Positions 1 to 10,855 of a stretch of 18,335 bases of DNA are shown here, one piece after another. Made by a program: the position numbers and the translations under genes. The notes under the pieces were generated by a model. That model searched no databases, had not been told where the DNA came from, and was given only the letters and a program-made list of their open reading frames with translations. Positions within the stretch are counted from its first letter, which is position 1. The number at the start of each line of letters is the position of its first letter. The DNA comes from Cruorifilaria tuberocauda (Eukaryota > Nematoda > Chromadorea > Rhabditida > Onchocercidae), in the NCBI GenBank assembly GCA_013365365.1, contig JABVXU010000842.1, forward strand, positions 1-18,335. The letters run 5' to 3'.

Positions 1-150
1 TTATCATTATTTGATATTATTTGATGAATATTATTATCATTATTTGATATCATTTAATGAATATTATTATCATTATTTGATATTATTTGATGAATACTAT
101 TATCATTTCCGATATTATATTTGATATTAGTTGTTGAATATCGTTATCAT
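1..150. repeat. 33-bp minisatellite at the left window edge
   Basis: Units start at 1, 34, 67 and 100 with TTATCATTATTTGATAT..., followed by a degenerate copy near 144. The array probably continues left of the window. Confidence 0.85.
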
Positions 151-255
151 TTCCTTTTTCGGTCTATCCCTTCCAATTATTGTTTTTATTAAATGCTTTT
201 GAAATTTTTATAAATGTGATTAAATTCAAAATTAAAACAATTTTATATATTTTCT

Positions 256-490
256 TTGAATCAACAAATCATTCATTTCTTTTTTCTTATCATTTGTTAT
301 CATTTCTTTTCCTATCATCACTATCATTTCTTTATTCTTATCATTCTTTATCATTTCTTTTCTATTATCATTTATTGTTATTTGCGCTATCATTCATTTC
401 TTTACTCTTATCATTCATTATCATTTCTTTTCCACTATCATTCATTCCTTTATTCTTATCATTCATTATCATTTCATTTTTCATCGTTCA
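256..490. repeat. Degenerate TCATT/TTATC-rich tandem repeat
   Basis: Imperfect units of about 45-60 bp built on CTATCATT, CTTTATTCTTATC and ATTCATTATCATTTC (about 318-380, 388-433 and 434-480). The open reading frames across it on the plus strand are only SYHxLSF-like low-complexity repeats, not genes. Confidence 0.75.
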
Positions 491-2125
491 TCATAAAAAG
501 GAAAAGAATAAAGTTGGTTTTTTTTTTCCTTCGAATTTTCCTCAATCCTATTTCATTTGTAAAATGCGCCATTTAAACGGTAAGTTTTTTTTTTCTTAAT
601 TTTAAACGGAAACGTAAATAACAAATGTTCGGCTACGTTGCTAAACCGTAAATGCTCGTATTGTTTTGAAAAATAACCTATGAGTATTTTCGGGTTTCGC
701 ATCCTGGCAAGAACGAATGATACCAAATTGCTTATCAATTTATTATAAATTAACTTTCATTTTCGTAAATCTTTTTTTTTTCGCATATTTTGCTTAATGT
801 ATTTAATATATTTGATGGGTTATTGATTAATTCTATTATTACAATTAAGAATTACTAAAGTTTTTCTAATCATCAAGAATCATTCAATCATATAGATTTG
901 GATTAACCTATTTACAGAATGCGTACTAGAAGTGACCAAATCAAATTTTCGCCATCTCATTCTTTTACATCATAAGAAGACGATAAATAAAGTTTCTTGT
1001 AAAAAAAAAATATTCCATGCATACTCCCTACTTATTGTGTTTCTATTTAAATTGTGTGATATTTCAAAAATTCTCAATACAGATATTTATTTATTTTTTA
1101 TTTCGATTTGAATTATGCAATATTTCGAACACCAATGTTGTGAAATGAATTAACTTTATTCGAAAGAATTTAATGATGAATAAGCAAAATTTGACAAATT
1201 GATGAAAAAAAAATGGAATAATACAGCAGTTCCTAGACCCGTTCACAAAAAAAAAGAACCATCGATATAAAAAAAATATCAAAGTAAATTTTATTTAAAT
1301 CATGAAAAAAAAAAAATTTTAAATACTAAAAAAATCTTTATTACATTACGATGAAAACATGAATTTTCTGAAATACCAATTCATTAATTTATTAAACTGC
1401 AGTATCTTATGGCAACTAGTATAAGTTACACGATAATACATTAATATCCTTTTGAAATTAATACACTACAAACAATACCTAAATCATCAATGTTTCAAAT
1501 CCTCACCTCGTTACAATTCACCAAAATTTATTTACTTTCTTGAGGTTAACTAATACTGATATGTACTAAACCGAAAATTATCAATTTTTTCTCCTTTCAA
1601 TAGTTTACATTAGCTGAAATACTTAACTATTTAATCAATACAAACTGCAGTTTTAATGTTACGAATGATCAAAGTAAGAGTTCAATGGAATAGTAGTTAA
1701 CAAGACGAAAGACATTAATATCAATTTATTTGGCAGTGCAACAAGATATAATATTATTGAGAAAATTTTTCTGACATAAAAGATAAAATTAATTTATAAA
1801 TTATTTTACGAAAATATCAAATTATGAAAAATACTAGGTAGCGTAATATTAAAATCCTCTTTGAATAATGAATTTTGAATTTCGAATTATTAAATAATAG
1901 AGTTATTAAAAACAAAAATAGGAACTTTCATGCAAAAAATATAATTCAATTAATGAGAAAACTTAACACAACAATATAGATGCTTGCATTTTTTAAACCA
2001 ATATTGGCAAAAAAAATAAATGTTCTGAAAAGTGGATATTCTTGTATAAGATCGTCTAGTTGTAAGTTTGTTGCAGTATCAAATCTTTTCATCGGGCAAA
2101 TGGGAAAAGATCATGGGTAGAGAAT
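491..2125. other. GANP 3' flank, no gene seen
   Basis: AT-rich, with homopolymer A/T runs and stops in all frames. A plus-strand ATGCGCCATTTAAACG followed by a GTAAGT donor (564-585) and a minus-strand open stretch at 553-738 exist, but neither has supporting neighbours or recognisable protein features. Confidence 0.5.
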
Positions 2126-2131
2126 TTTATT
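2126..2131 (-). terminator. Candidate polyadenylation signal AATAAA for the GANP gene
   Basis: AATAAA on the minus strand lies about 65 nt past the TAA stop. A second AATAAA overlaps the stop codon itself (2195-2200, in GATGAATAAAG). Either could direct cleavage; the distal one sits at a more usual distance. Confidence 0.45.
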
Positions 2132-2195
2132 TTTGATAAACCGAAAATACATTGCATAAAATCATTTCGCCCATAATAATGCAAGAAAATGAACT

Positions 2196-3950
2196 TTATT
2201 CATCGCTCTTCAAAGACTTGAGAATTTCATCGTATCGTTGATTTCTTTCTTCCATACCTCTGAATGCATCATCCAGCTCTTTGTTGAATTCTGCTAGTCG
2301 TTTTTCCAAGTGATCCAAATTTTTGCGCTGAAATAACATGTCAAAATTAATATAAAATTGGCAATAAAAATTAAGAAAGATAAAATCAAAACTCAGTACA
2401 AAAATTCTTATATATTTTCCACTAATTCCATTTGAAATCTTGGATTTTAAAATGAATTAACGCAATAATAGAGAAAAGCATAACTTCAAGAAATCTATTA
2501 CCTAATAAAATCATGTATTTGATTAATCTTAGTCAGTGAAGGAATGAAATTAAATTAGTGACTGCGAAATCAAACTAAATGCAGATATAACATGACGGAG
2601 AACAATTGGAAATCTTATCTATTGGTGCCAAAGCAACAAATATCACATAAGTATGTATATTTTAATATAATTCAAATGTCAGAGTATAAAATTATTTTCA
2701 TTCCAAAACTTACTTCTCTTTTTTTGAAAGAATAATATGCCTCATTCTGTACATTAAATTCGTTAATTTTCTCATTATTTTGTTGCTGACTCAAACTGCA
2801 TGTCAGGCTGTCTAAAGTTCCATTATAACTAATACAGTTATTATTCTTCATCCATCGTGTTGAGCAATCGATACATTGAATATTTCGTTCAGCTATTTCT
2901 ACACCTAAAAAAAAATCAATATATATGACACTGAAGTCTATATAAGAAACATCTATTAGTGTGGAATCATATGTTAATTTATTCCGACTTTTAAGAAATT
3001 TAAGAAATGTAAGAAAACAAAGGAACATAGGGAACTGAGGAGGAGCACATCGTAATTGTTTTTTACTCTAAATTTCTCTAAAAACTTATATGTTGCAAGA
3101 GAAGATAAGAAATGAAGAGTAGGATCAACATTCAACCTTTCTCAAGTGTTTCTTCATCGAAATAGTCCAGCAGTGCTGATGACCGCTGAGACAGTGATTC
3201 ACACCAAGATAACTGCCGTTTATCCTCCATATCTGCAATTTTAATTATAAACATGAATTAGGCATTTCAATAAAATTTAAATCATTTGAATTTTTTCTTT
3301 ATACAACTTGAATATAGCAGTACATTAAATTATGGTAATAGATTGCTTTATGATTAAACGATGTATTTTAAAAACTTTCGTAACATCAATACGCACGAAG
3401 TGCATAAAAATAGATACGGAGTGAAGTGTAAGCCATAGATTTATGAAAATCTGAAGCGCATCTGCGTAGATCAATGTAATTTTCATACTAAAATCCTACT
3501 GCTTTCATTACAAATTATTAACATTGCTATTATCATTATTCTCTTCATCATTTACTACTATATTGACCACTTACGATTATTTTATTGTTTCAATATTGAA
3601 GTTTACTCATCATGATTCAGTGATTAAGTTTATAGAATATCTGATTTACAGAATTAATATGGATAGAATGTAATTTCTCTCTTACTTAAATTAACAGAAA
3701 TTAATAATCAGAATCTTGGCCAAAATCAATAACCCATGAAGCTTAATGTCTTTTCGATTTATAAAAGAAACATATCGATGAAATAGAAACCATTATCAAT
3801 ATGATTAATTGTCCAAAATGGTTTCAACCGTCCACACTCAACATCAGCGAGTGCCAGCGCTAAACGAATGTCATCTTCATTTTCGTTTGAAATAACATCA
3901 TTATTGTTATTGTGCCTTTTCCGTTTCAACGGTGAAGATGTGTATGTAAT
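2196..3950 (-). other. GANP orthologue C-terminal tail, exons 22-25
   Basis: Residues ~899-1090. Exon 22 has a Lys/Arg cluster followed by Asn (KRKRHNNNND), a possible nuclear signal. Exon 23 includes MEDKRQLSWCESLSQRSSA, exon 24 is Asn/Gln/Ser-rich, and exon 25 (2327-2196) is a clear amphipathic coiled coil, RKNLDHLEKRLAEFNKELDD, ending at SLKSDE-stop. Human GANP also ends with a short coiled coil, but only after a long region that is absent here. ATG codons at 3230-3228 (MED) could suggest a separate gene start. I kept it in GANP because the phases close and no promoter or terminator separates the exons. Confidence 0.6.
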
Positions 3951-6900
3951 CTGGAAAGAAAATAAAAATTTTCAAGATAAATATTCGGAAATTTAAGAAT
4001 TTGCATTTCAAAAAATCATTTCCTTTGTTAAAAACGGTAGATTTTGAATGTAAATATTTGACAAAAATTGGTATACATTAATAAAAATTTTCATGACGAA
4101 CTAATAGATCGACAGTATTCATATAACTATTTCTCTAAATTTGCAACTTACAGTGAAAAATTCTCTTTTTCTGATCTGGAACTGGGTCCATGAACGCCAT
4201 TTTGTCAATACCTTTCGTGCTAATCTTGCATGCCTTCTTTCGATGAAAGCGTGCACTTTCTGTTCAGAAAGCAGCTGAAATGAGATGTACTTAAGAAACA
4301 TGGTACTTTACAGTTCTTATAGTGCTTAATTCTTGCCGATTGTAATCGTACATGCAAAGACATGAGCATGAAAAAACTTTCTAATATCGTCAAGTTTTAT
4401 CCTTAACCATGCACATCCAAAAATTTTGAAAAATTGGAAAAAAGACAAAAAGAAAAAAATTCTTACATAGCTATAATCGATAAATGCCTTATTTAGCGGA
4501 AGATCATCTCGTCGATGAAAAATTAACCCAGATTTAGCTGAAATCCGTTGGATAATATCAAGAAGCATTATATATATACTTCTAGTATTTTGTAATTTTA
4601 TTTCAATATAACTTACAAATTTCTTGTACTTTGAAAAATCAAACTATTGCTTAAGAAATATACCTGGTAATATGACAGGAAATGATCCTAACAATTCCAA
4701 CTTCTTTTGCTCTTGTTCTTTTCTATAAGCTACTTGTCCTCGCCAATGATCTACAAATTGTTTCAACCATAACCTGAAATTAGTTCAAACTACAAAACTT
4801 CGAAAATGCTATGCCGAAATTTCCAAGCACATAAGTACAAATCAAAGAGTTCAAGCATCATAAGCGAATAGTCTAAAGCCGTCATTTCTGATCTACAATG
4901 AAACTTACTTATACATTCGTTCATTTATATCCCTCAAGCGTTTTTTCACACCTTCTTCTATCATGCTTTTTCCCATTTCCTTGATTATTTCGAATACCAC
5001 CTCTCCTACTAAATCATACAAGAAGTTTTTGCTAATATTCTCTATAAGTCCTTTGTCCTGTATCTGCTGGTACTTTCTGTAAAGTATATTGACGATAAGA
5101 TGAAGGAATCCATAAAATTATTCGAAGGAAAAGCAGAAATTGGAAGAAATGCTAGGAAATTTAAATTAGCAACATTTATTGGAAGCTGAACTAACTTATA
5201 AAATCTTCGCAAAATCAAAAATCCGAAAACATGAACTCTCCCTCACAAAAATTTCTAGTTACAATAGAATACTGAGGTATTACTCGCATCAGCCCAAATT
5301 CTTAAAGAAAAAAATGGAGCATATAATGATAATTTTAATTGAAACATACATAATCCATTTTTTACTGACATCGCAAATAAATTTGTCGACAACTTCATTC
5401 ACGATTGATTCGTTTAACGAATCAAGCAAAGATCGAATTTCATCCTCTTTTTTCTTTGCTGCACTAGCGGCTAGCTTTCGCCGATGTAATAATTTAGTAG
5501 CTATCAACACCTCCTGACAAAGTGGTCTGAAAATTTTCAAATTAGATCGTTTTATTTTAAACACAACATTAAATTAAATTTAATATATTGATAAACCACT
5601 TCTAAAATAACAATATAGCAAAAGTCAAACTAACTTCAAACAGTCCTCCAAGATACTACCATACAATGAAGTAGTAAGCGAATGAGCTAGTGATTTACTG
5701 TACGTTAGCTTGCACAGCCTTATAACTTCACCTTCTATGATCTCATCTGCTAAATTTTCCACCAACATATTCATCTGAAAACAGCAATTTAGAACATACG
5801 TTGTGTATCAATAGAATCTGTCAAACTATAATGTATTTTCCGTCATCATACTCGCTAAGGACTACTTTATATGAATTTAACAGAAGCACAAGATATCAGT
5901 TGTCAAAATATATCTTTCGTCAGAATTCAGTGGTTAAATATAAAATTGACCAACTCAATAAAAAAAAAGAGCACAAATTGAATAAAACTGAATGGAAGCA
6001 CATTACATTATTTTCCTTTTGTGATGATGGAAGAGTAAATGTAAAAGTTATAGGCTCGTCTTCATCGGTAGCTAATCTGTAAAACACATTATTTTATCTT
6101 GAAGATGCGGCACTTTGGCATTAACATAAAAAAGTTTCTCATATAGTACAAAGCGTCTTATAGCTAGTCCTGATCTATCAATATGATGCGCTTTTTGCTG
6201 TTCGTTTTAAATCTCTCATGGGCGTAATTTCCTAAATTATTAACAAATATATAATTTTCTCAAGATCAAAAATCACCAATAACAATATTTTATGACTAAA
6301 GAAGCTGAAAATGCCCTGAATGTACACTGTGCTATAAAGTAAATTTTCTAAAGATTTTATTAACTCTCACAATATATTCTATAACGCTATTAAAAGAAAT
6401 TGATAATTAATTGAGGTGTGTCTTCTATATACCTTGTATAAATAAATGTTTAGAAGGCATAACTTGCGTGAAAAAACTACTCACATCGATAAAAAGCATA
6501 ATGACAATCTACTTGAATAATTCTAATAAACAATTGAAAGATTTACTGTTCTCCTCCGCTTTCGTTAATATAGTTATCGAGAACAGCATCAAACACGTAT
6601 GCACCATTTTTATCAAACGAGTTTAATGGAGTAACAATTTCAACTTCAACATCTTGACCGCCGCTTAGTACCTGAAAAGTGCAAATATTTTACAAAACTT
6701 AAAAATGATATTTGTTAAAAAACAGAACGAAAAGATCTACATACTTCTGGAATTGAATGTCCATCGCGTTTTGCCTCAATCCATAAATGAATTTTTGTTG
6801 GAGGTTCTTCAATTGGATCCATTAGTTGAGTCTTTGACATATTCACAAGCTCTTCACCAGTTTCGGTATCATTATTGCGACGAATGTTGTAGCAACTCAA

Positions 6901-9900
6901 AAATTGTAATGATGCGTTGCGATCGTCAAATCCTAACAGTTGGACAAACTTATCCACTGGATACTAAAAAATACAGAAAAATCAGTAATTGTTGACATGA
7001 CTTTTTTCATTCAAAAATATTTGACAAACTTTAATGGTTAAAAAACAATGATAATAAACTGACCTTTCCCATTATGTGAACCGAGCGTGATATAGCATAC
7101 ATTGCTTGATGACGCATACGATTGAAAAATCGATGACAAAGGCAGCACTATAACAAAAGAATACTTCATCGATATGTTTTGTTTATAGCTTTGATAAATA
7201 AGTTATTATTTTTGCTTAAAAGCTAAACCTGTAAATAAGTCGCATCGTTCTTCAACAGTCGGAAAAAGCGAACATAATTTTGGTTTTGTAAACAGGTAAA
7301 TAGACGAATAGCTAGTCGAACTGAACTTGCTTCCAAAATTTCTCTGCGATATGTCAATGCTTGCCTGAAAGTTCATTGAAATTTTAGAACTCAAATTTTT
7401 ACTAAACAAAAAATAATCAAAAAAAGAAAGCGCTGGTGTAGTAAGTTCTTTATTCGCAGTGTGCTTTCTAGAAAAATCAATGCTTCGTGCCAGCAATAAT
7501 TCGGCTTTCCGAAGATAGCATACTGTGCAAGTTATCAAGTCAATTCTGGCAATTTATCCATTGATTAGGATATCAGAAGTTGGATTATGGTGTTATAAAC
7601 TGAACCTGATTTCTATCAATAAAACAGATCTAGAAGTAGCTACATAAAATGTTTACCTTATTTTGCTACAGCTTGCTAAAAAAGCCTTCAATCCAAAATT
7701 GATCATCTACGGATAGAAAACAAGGAAAACTGCCAGCAGAAACAAATTACCTGATTTCGCACTACATAAAAGACTGGAACCTCTACAACAAATGTAAGTT
7801 AATTACTGAAATTAAAAGTTCAGATTTTACCGGAATACATTCGAATCCGAGAGATTAAGCATAATTTCGTAAGCTCGAAATTCTGCCTCACTAGCATAAA
7901 ATATTCCTTTCTTCGCCAAATCGTCATACAAATAACGTAGGCTATGCAGGCTTTTGGACAAATTTTCTGTAATTGGGAAATTTGGTTTTAATGATAAATT
8001 TCCCTATAATTTATCATGAACACTTCAAACGCTTCGTAAAAACACTTAGATCTCAAAAGTATAAAAATTGAATTTGGATAGATAGGAAGAACGATGACAA
8101 CCTAACAAATAATAAAGAAGTACCTGTATTCATTTTTTGATCGAATTCATTGAAATTCAATTCACAAAGACGATGGGATGCAAAGATATGCAGTCTGACA
8201 CATTGTTCGATCAGTGTAACGGCAGTTTCGTTAACCATCATTTGCTGTGTTATATCCTGAAATCCTTTTCCGATTTTCAGCTTATTAAGAATAAAAGCTA
8301 ATTTTTGAACTAAAAATTTTTGGACCTGCTTACATCATAAAATTTTCGAAAACAATTTTATATTAATTAGCTATCAGAATTTCTAACTTCTTCCTTATCT
8401 GAATAAGTAATGATTCGTATCACATCAACTAAACACCATAAGAAAGAATACTTTAAATTAAGGAGAAAGGAGTAAAAAACCTTTCGGATAGCTCGCGTTC
8501 TATTCCACATAAAATCATACCACTGTGCCAACTCCTCATCTGTTTCCGGGAGATGACTGGCAATCTGGAATTATAACATATAAATGTGAATTTAAAGAGT
8601 TTAAAATTTTCTAATTTAAGCTACAAAAATAGATAACTCACTTTCCCAACAAGATAATTCATCGTTCGCTGAAGAACATCTGCGGGTCTAAGCTCATGAG
8701 GTAATGGTTCCTCCTGAAAAACAGTTATGTTTATTAAATTATCATATTTTATTGCTTTTATCACGCTCTTTATTCGAGAAAACAGTATTTTTTGACAGAA
8801 TGCACAGCCACAACATTTTTAGAGCTTCTTTACAGAATCTTCTCAATGCATTTCCCACCAAAGTATTTAGGTATTTGAAATTATTTTTTTTGGGAAAATT
8901 TTTAAAAACTTTAACGATTGCATTTTTACTTGATCAGCTGCACTCCTACTGTATTCTTTTACGGCCAATTCCGGCGCAATACTTCCATCATTATGACACT
9001 CATATGCACTAAGGCGTTTTTGTACAACTCTCATATAGCGTTCTTTTTCTGGACACATATCACGGCAAGAACCCTAAAAGAAATCATTTCTTTAATATTT
9101 GTCTTCAAATCAGTAATTCAAAAATATACTGAGTAAATGGATTACTTTAGATATGGGAAGTAATTAGCAGATTTATATTCAAAAAACCGTTTGACTTCCA
9201 GCAAATGTCTATTTATGATTTGAGTACTACTAATGGTAGAGATTGTGATAGCGGAAAATTCTACTACTAAAAATCTTATAAATTTCATTTTTCTCTTTGA
9301 ACAGAGCATTTTCTCTAATCATAAAAAATATCCGCAATTTTAAACTCATCTTTTAAGTAATGAAGATAAAAGATATATAATCTGTAACTATCTTTTCTTT
9401 AAATTTAATTTTGAAAATTTTCAAGTTATTTACGTACCTGCGTAACTGTTGCATTGTCAACATCGGTACTTTTCAAACGTCCTTTATGCAACAGACGATC
9501 ACGTTCATCCAGCAACTGATATTTATCATAATCAGTTTCACAAACTCGTCCGATCATACGTTTTAGTTGCCGTGCTGAACAAATTAAATTTTTGTTATTT
9601 AAAAATTAAATAAGCAAGTACCGGGATCTAACAATTATATATCTTTTTGCAAATTCTGAAAAACTTACCAACTGTACCCTTTGGCAACACCATTTTTTCA
9701 ACGACCGATTCCACCTTTGAATTTTCAACATGCCGTTCCAGCTTTGGCCCATTTTCTTCCTTCACAGCTAATTCACGGTTCCATGGTCTTGACAGTTCGA
9801 TCTAACACATGGAACAATTAAACCAGGACTCTAAGAAAACTTATCACACCAAGTATACTAAGTACTAAGTACTAAGTAAGTTAGATTTACTTTAAAAATT

Positions 9901-10855
9901 ATTTTTTATAATTCAAAAAAAGAAATACATACTGATCTTATCGCGCTACTGAATCGATTATCGACACCACTATGTAAGGTACCACGATGTGATGCCTTTA
10001 AACGCTTTCCAAGTTGAGCATCTGCAAAAAGTGATGACGGCTTTATGCCTTTTGACGGCAAATCCTGTGGAATATTTGAGGAATGCTGTGTTGATGACAT
10101 TCTCTTTCGGGCAACACGTGCGGCACGTGCCACGGAATGCCGGCCGCTTGCAACTCTGACATCGACTGAACGCTTAAATGGTGAAGATGGACATGTTGAT
10201 GATGATGACAACAGACCTAAAATTCAAGCGAATCATCAAAGAATGAACTTATACGAACGAAGACAATGAAAATAACTAATGAATGATTATCTAATAAACT
10301 ATCTAAGCTGATACAAATACTATGCCCGATTCTTTTAGACAGCAAGCGGCTTATACGACAAAATATTATTAAACGAAGGTAAGTTTGGTAATATGTTTAC
10401 AGAAAAGAAGACATTATTATCATTTAAATACATTCAATGATTAACCATGTGGATTATCTAGATCGCTGTATCCTTTACGTCTTGGTGGAGTATAAGGTTT
10501 CCGTGTTACGCTGGCTGATTTTGATGACGGATTTGATGACTTTTTTGGCCGCAGACTGAAATATGAAAAAACAGCAATCGTTTGTAGAAGATGGAAAACA
10601 ATTTATGGATTCATTAATAGATAGAAATAAATTCGCTAATAGATTGCGACGAAATTTAGAAATTTTTTTCGCTTTTCAAATCATAGTGAAATGAATTTAA
10701 TTAAAACAGAAGAGCCAATTTGCTCTGCAACAATTATAAAACAAATAATTTTAATTTACATAGAATAGAATATTCTCTTTATATTGTTCCAATTTCAATA
10801 CAATTAATAAGTCTAACCTATCTGGAATTACAAAAGGGAATGAACCAGAAGACAT
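2196..10855 (-). CDS. MCM3AP: GANP/MCM3AP (Sac3, Xmas-2) orthologue, TREX-2 scaffold, 25 exons
   Basis: Exons in transcript order: 10855-10818, 10555-10446, 10216-9933, 9801-9669, 9574-9438, 9073-8930, 8713-8642, 8564-8481, 8256-8124, 7966-7831, 7364-7229, 7147-7064, 6963-6745, 6671-6547, 6076-6007, 5774-5635, 5526-5350, 5076-4909, 4773-4664, 4537-4467, 4274-4152, 3950-3791, 3232-3137, 2904-2714, 2327-2196. All introns are GT-AG, all phases agree, and the total is 3,273 nt (1,090 aa plus TAA). The family signature is clear: CRDMCPEKERYMR, AVKEYSRSAADQ, EEPLPHELRP, WYDFMWNRTRAIRK, LIEQCVRLHI, NQNYVRFFRLL. In known orthologues the protein holds TREX-2 (PCID2, DSS1, ENY2, centrin) at nuclear pores for mRNA export. 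At 1,090 aa it is far shorter than human GANP (about 1,980 aa). The SAC3 part is very secure. The first exon and the exon at 3950-3791 (weak GTTTCT donor) are least certain. Confidence 0.93.
4152..5774 (-). other. GANP C-terminal helices, likely centrin/ENY2-binding (CID) region
   Basis: Exons 16-21 encode mostly charged helical segments. Exon 16 (5774-5635) reads NMLVENLADEIIEGEVIRL and matches the start of the human segment that begins DELIQEALQ. Exon 19 (4773-4664) contains LWLKQFVDHWRGQVAYRKE (W at ~799 and ~807), which lines up with the human GANP centrin/ENY2-binding helix containing YLQRWREAVTARKK. Exon 21 (4274-4152) contains ARLARKVLTKWRSWTQFQI (W at 883 and 886), a second helix of the same type. 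In the family this part docks centrin and ENY2 and tethers TREX-2 to the pore. The match of exon 19 is from remembered family sequence; the role of exon 21 is inferred. Confidence 0.7.
6745..9073 (-). other. SAC3/GANP domain, exons 6-13 (residues ~235-570)
   Basis: Eight exons encode the PCI-like helical SAC3 domain, the most conserved part of GANP. It opens with GSCRDMCPEKERYMR (residues 235-249), then AVKEYSRSAADQ (271-282) and EEPLPHELRP (283-292). WYDFMWNRTRAIRK starts at 321 and ITQQ follows. LIEQCVRLHI is near 349-358, NLSKSLHSL near 380, and NQNYVRFFRLL at 451-461. The domain ends in the winged-helix-like stretch YPVDKFVQLLGFDD, starting at 498. In the family this domain pairs with PCID2/Thp1 and DSS1 to make an RNA-binding surface. 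No family landmark appears to be missing, so the domain is probably functional. The intron at 7365-7830 is the longest inside it. Confidence 0.93.
9438..10855 (-). other. N-terminal region of the GANP orthologue, exons 1-5
   Basis: Residues 1-234 precede the SAC3 domain. Exon 1 (10855-10818) encodes MSSGSFPFVIPD; its ATG has A at -3, its donor is GTTAGA, and phase 2 is exactly what exon 2 needs. Residues 14-144 are rich in Ser, Pro, Lys and Arg (PPRRKGYSD, ARAARVARKRM), as expected of a disordered, nuclear-targeted tail. Exon 5 (9574-9438) holds a short conserved helix, YQLLDERDRLLHKGRLKSTD, similar to the stretch just before the SAC3 domain in human GANP. Human GANP has FG-nucleoporin-like repeats here; I see none. 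Exon 1 could be replaced by another 5' exon, since it was chosen by phase and start codon alone. Confidence 0.65.

Noticed and set aside
180..599. Two overlapping plus-strand open frames of 106-139 codons
   Set aside because: They translate the TCATT repeat as Ser-Tyr-His-Leu-Phe low complexity and have no domain or splice context.
553..738. Minus-strand open frame of 61 codons with an upstream TTGCCAG acceptor-like site
   Set aside because: Isolated; it lies past the polyadenylation signal of the GANP gene, with no partner exon or family match.
3137..3232. A separate gene starting at MEDKRQLSW
   Set aside because: The exon joins in phase to 3950-3791 (GAT split codon), and the C-terminal coiled coil fits a GANP tail. 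A weak possibility remains.
5179..5517. Plus-strand open frame of 112 codons
   Set aside because: Antisense shadow of GANP exon 17 (5526-5350).
6705..6995. Plus-strand open frame of 96 codons
   Set aside because: Antisense shadow of GANP exon 13 (6963-6745), whose protein has clear family similarity.
7751..7780. Possible exon (VPVFYVVRNQ) after exon 10, followed by 7657-7706
   Set aside because: Joining them breaks the phase with the end of exon 10. Splicing 7831 directly to 7364 restores family sequence in frame.
9906..10211. Minus-strand frame read as a self-contained gene starting at TTG (MSSSSTCPSS)
   Set aside because: It is the interior of GANP exon 3, bounded by splice sites at 10216 and 9933.
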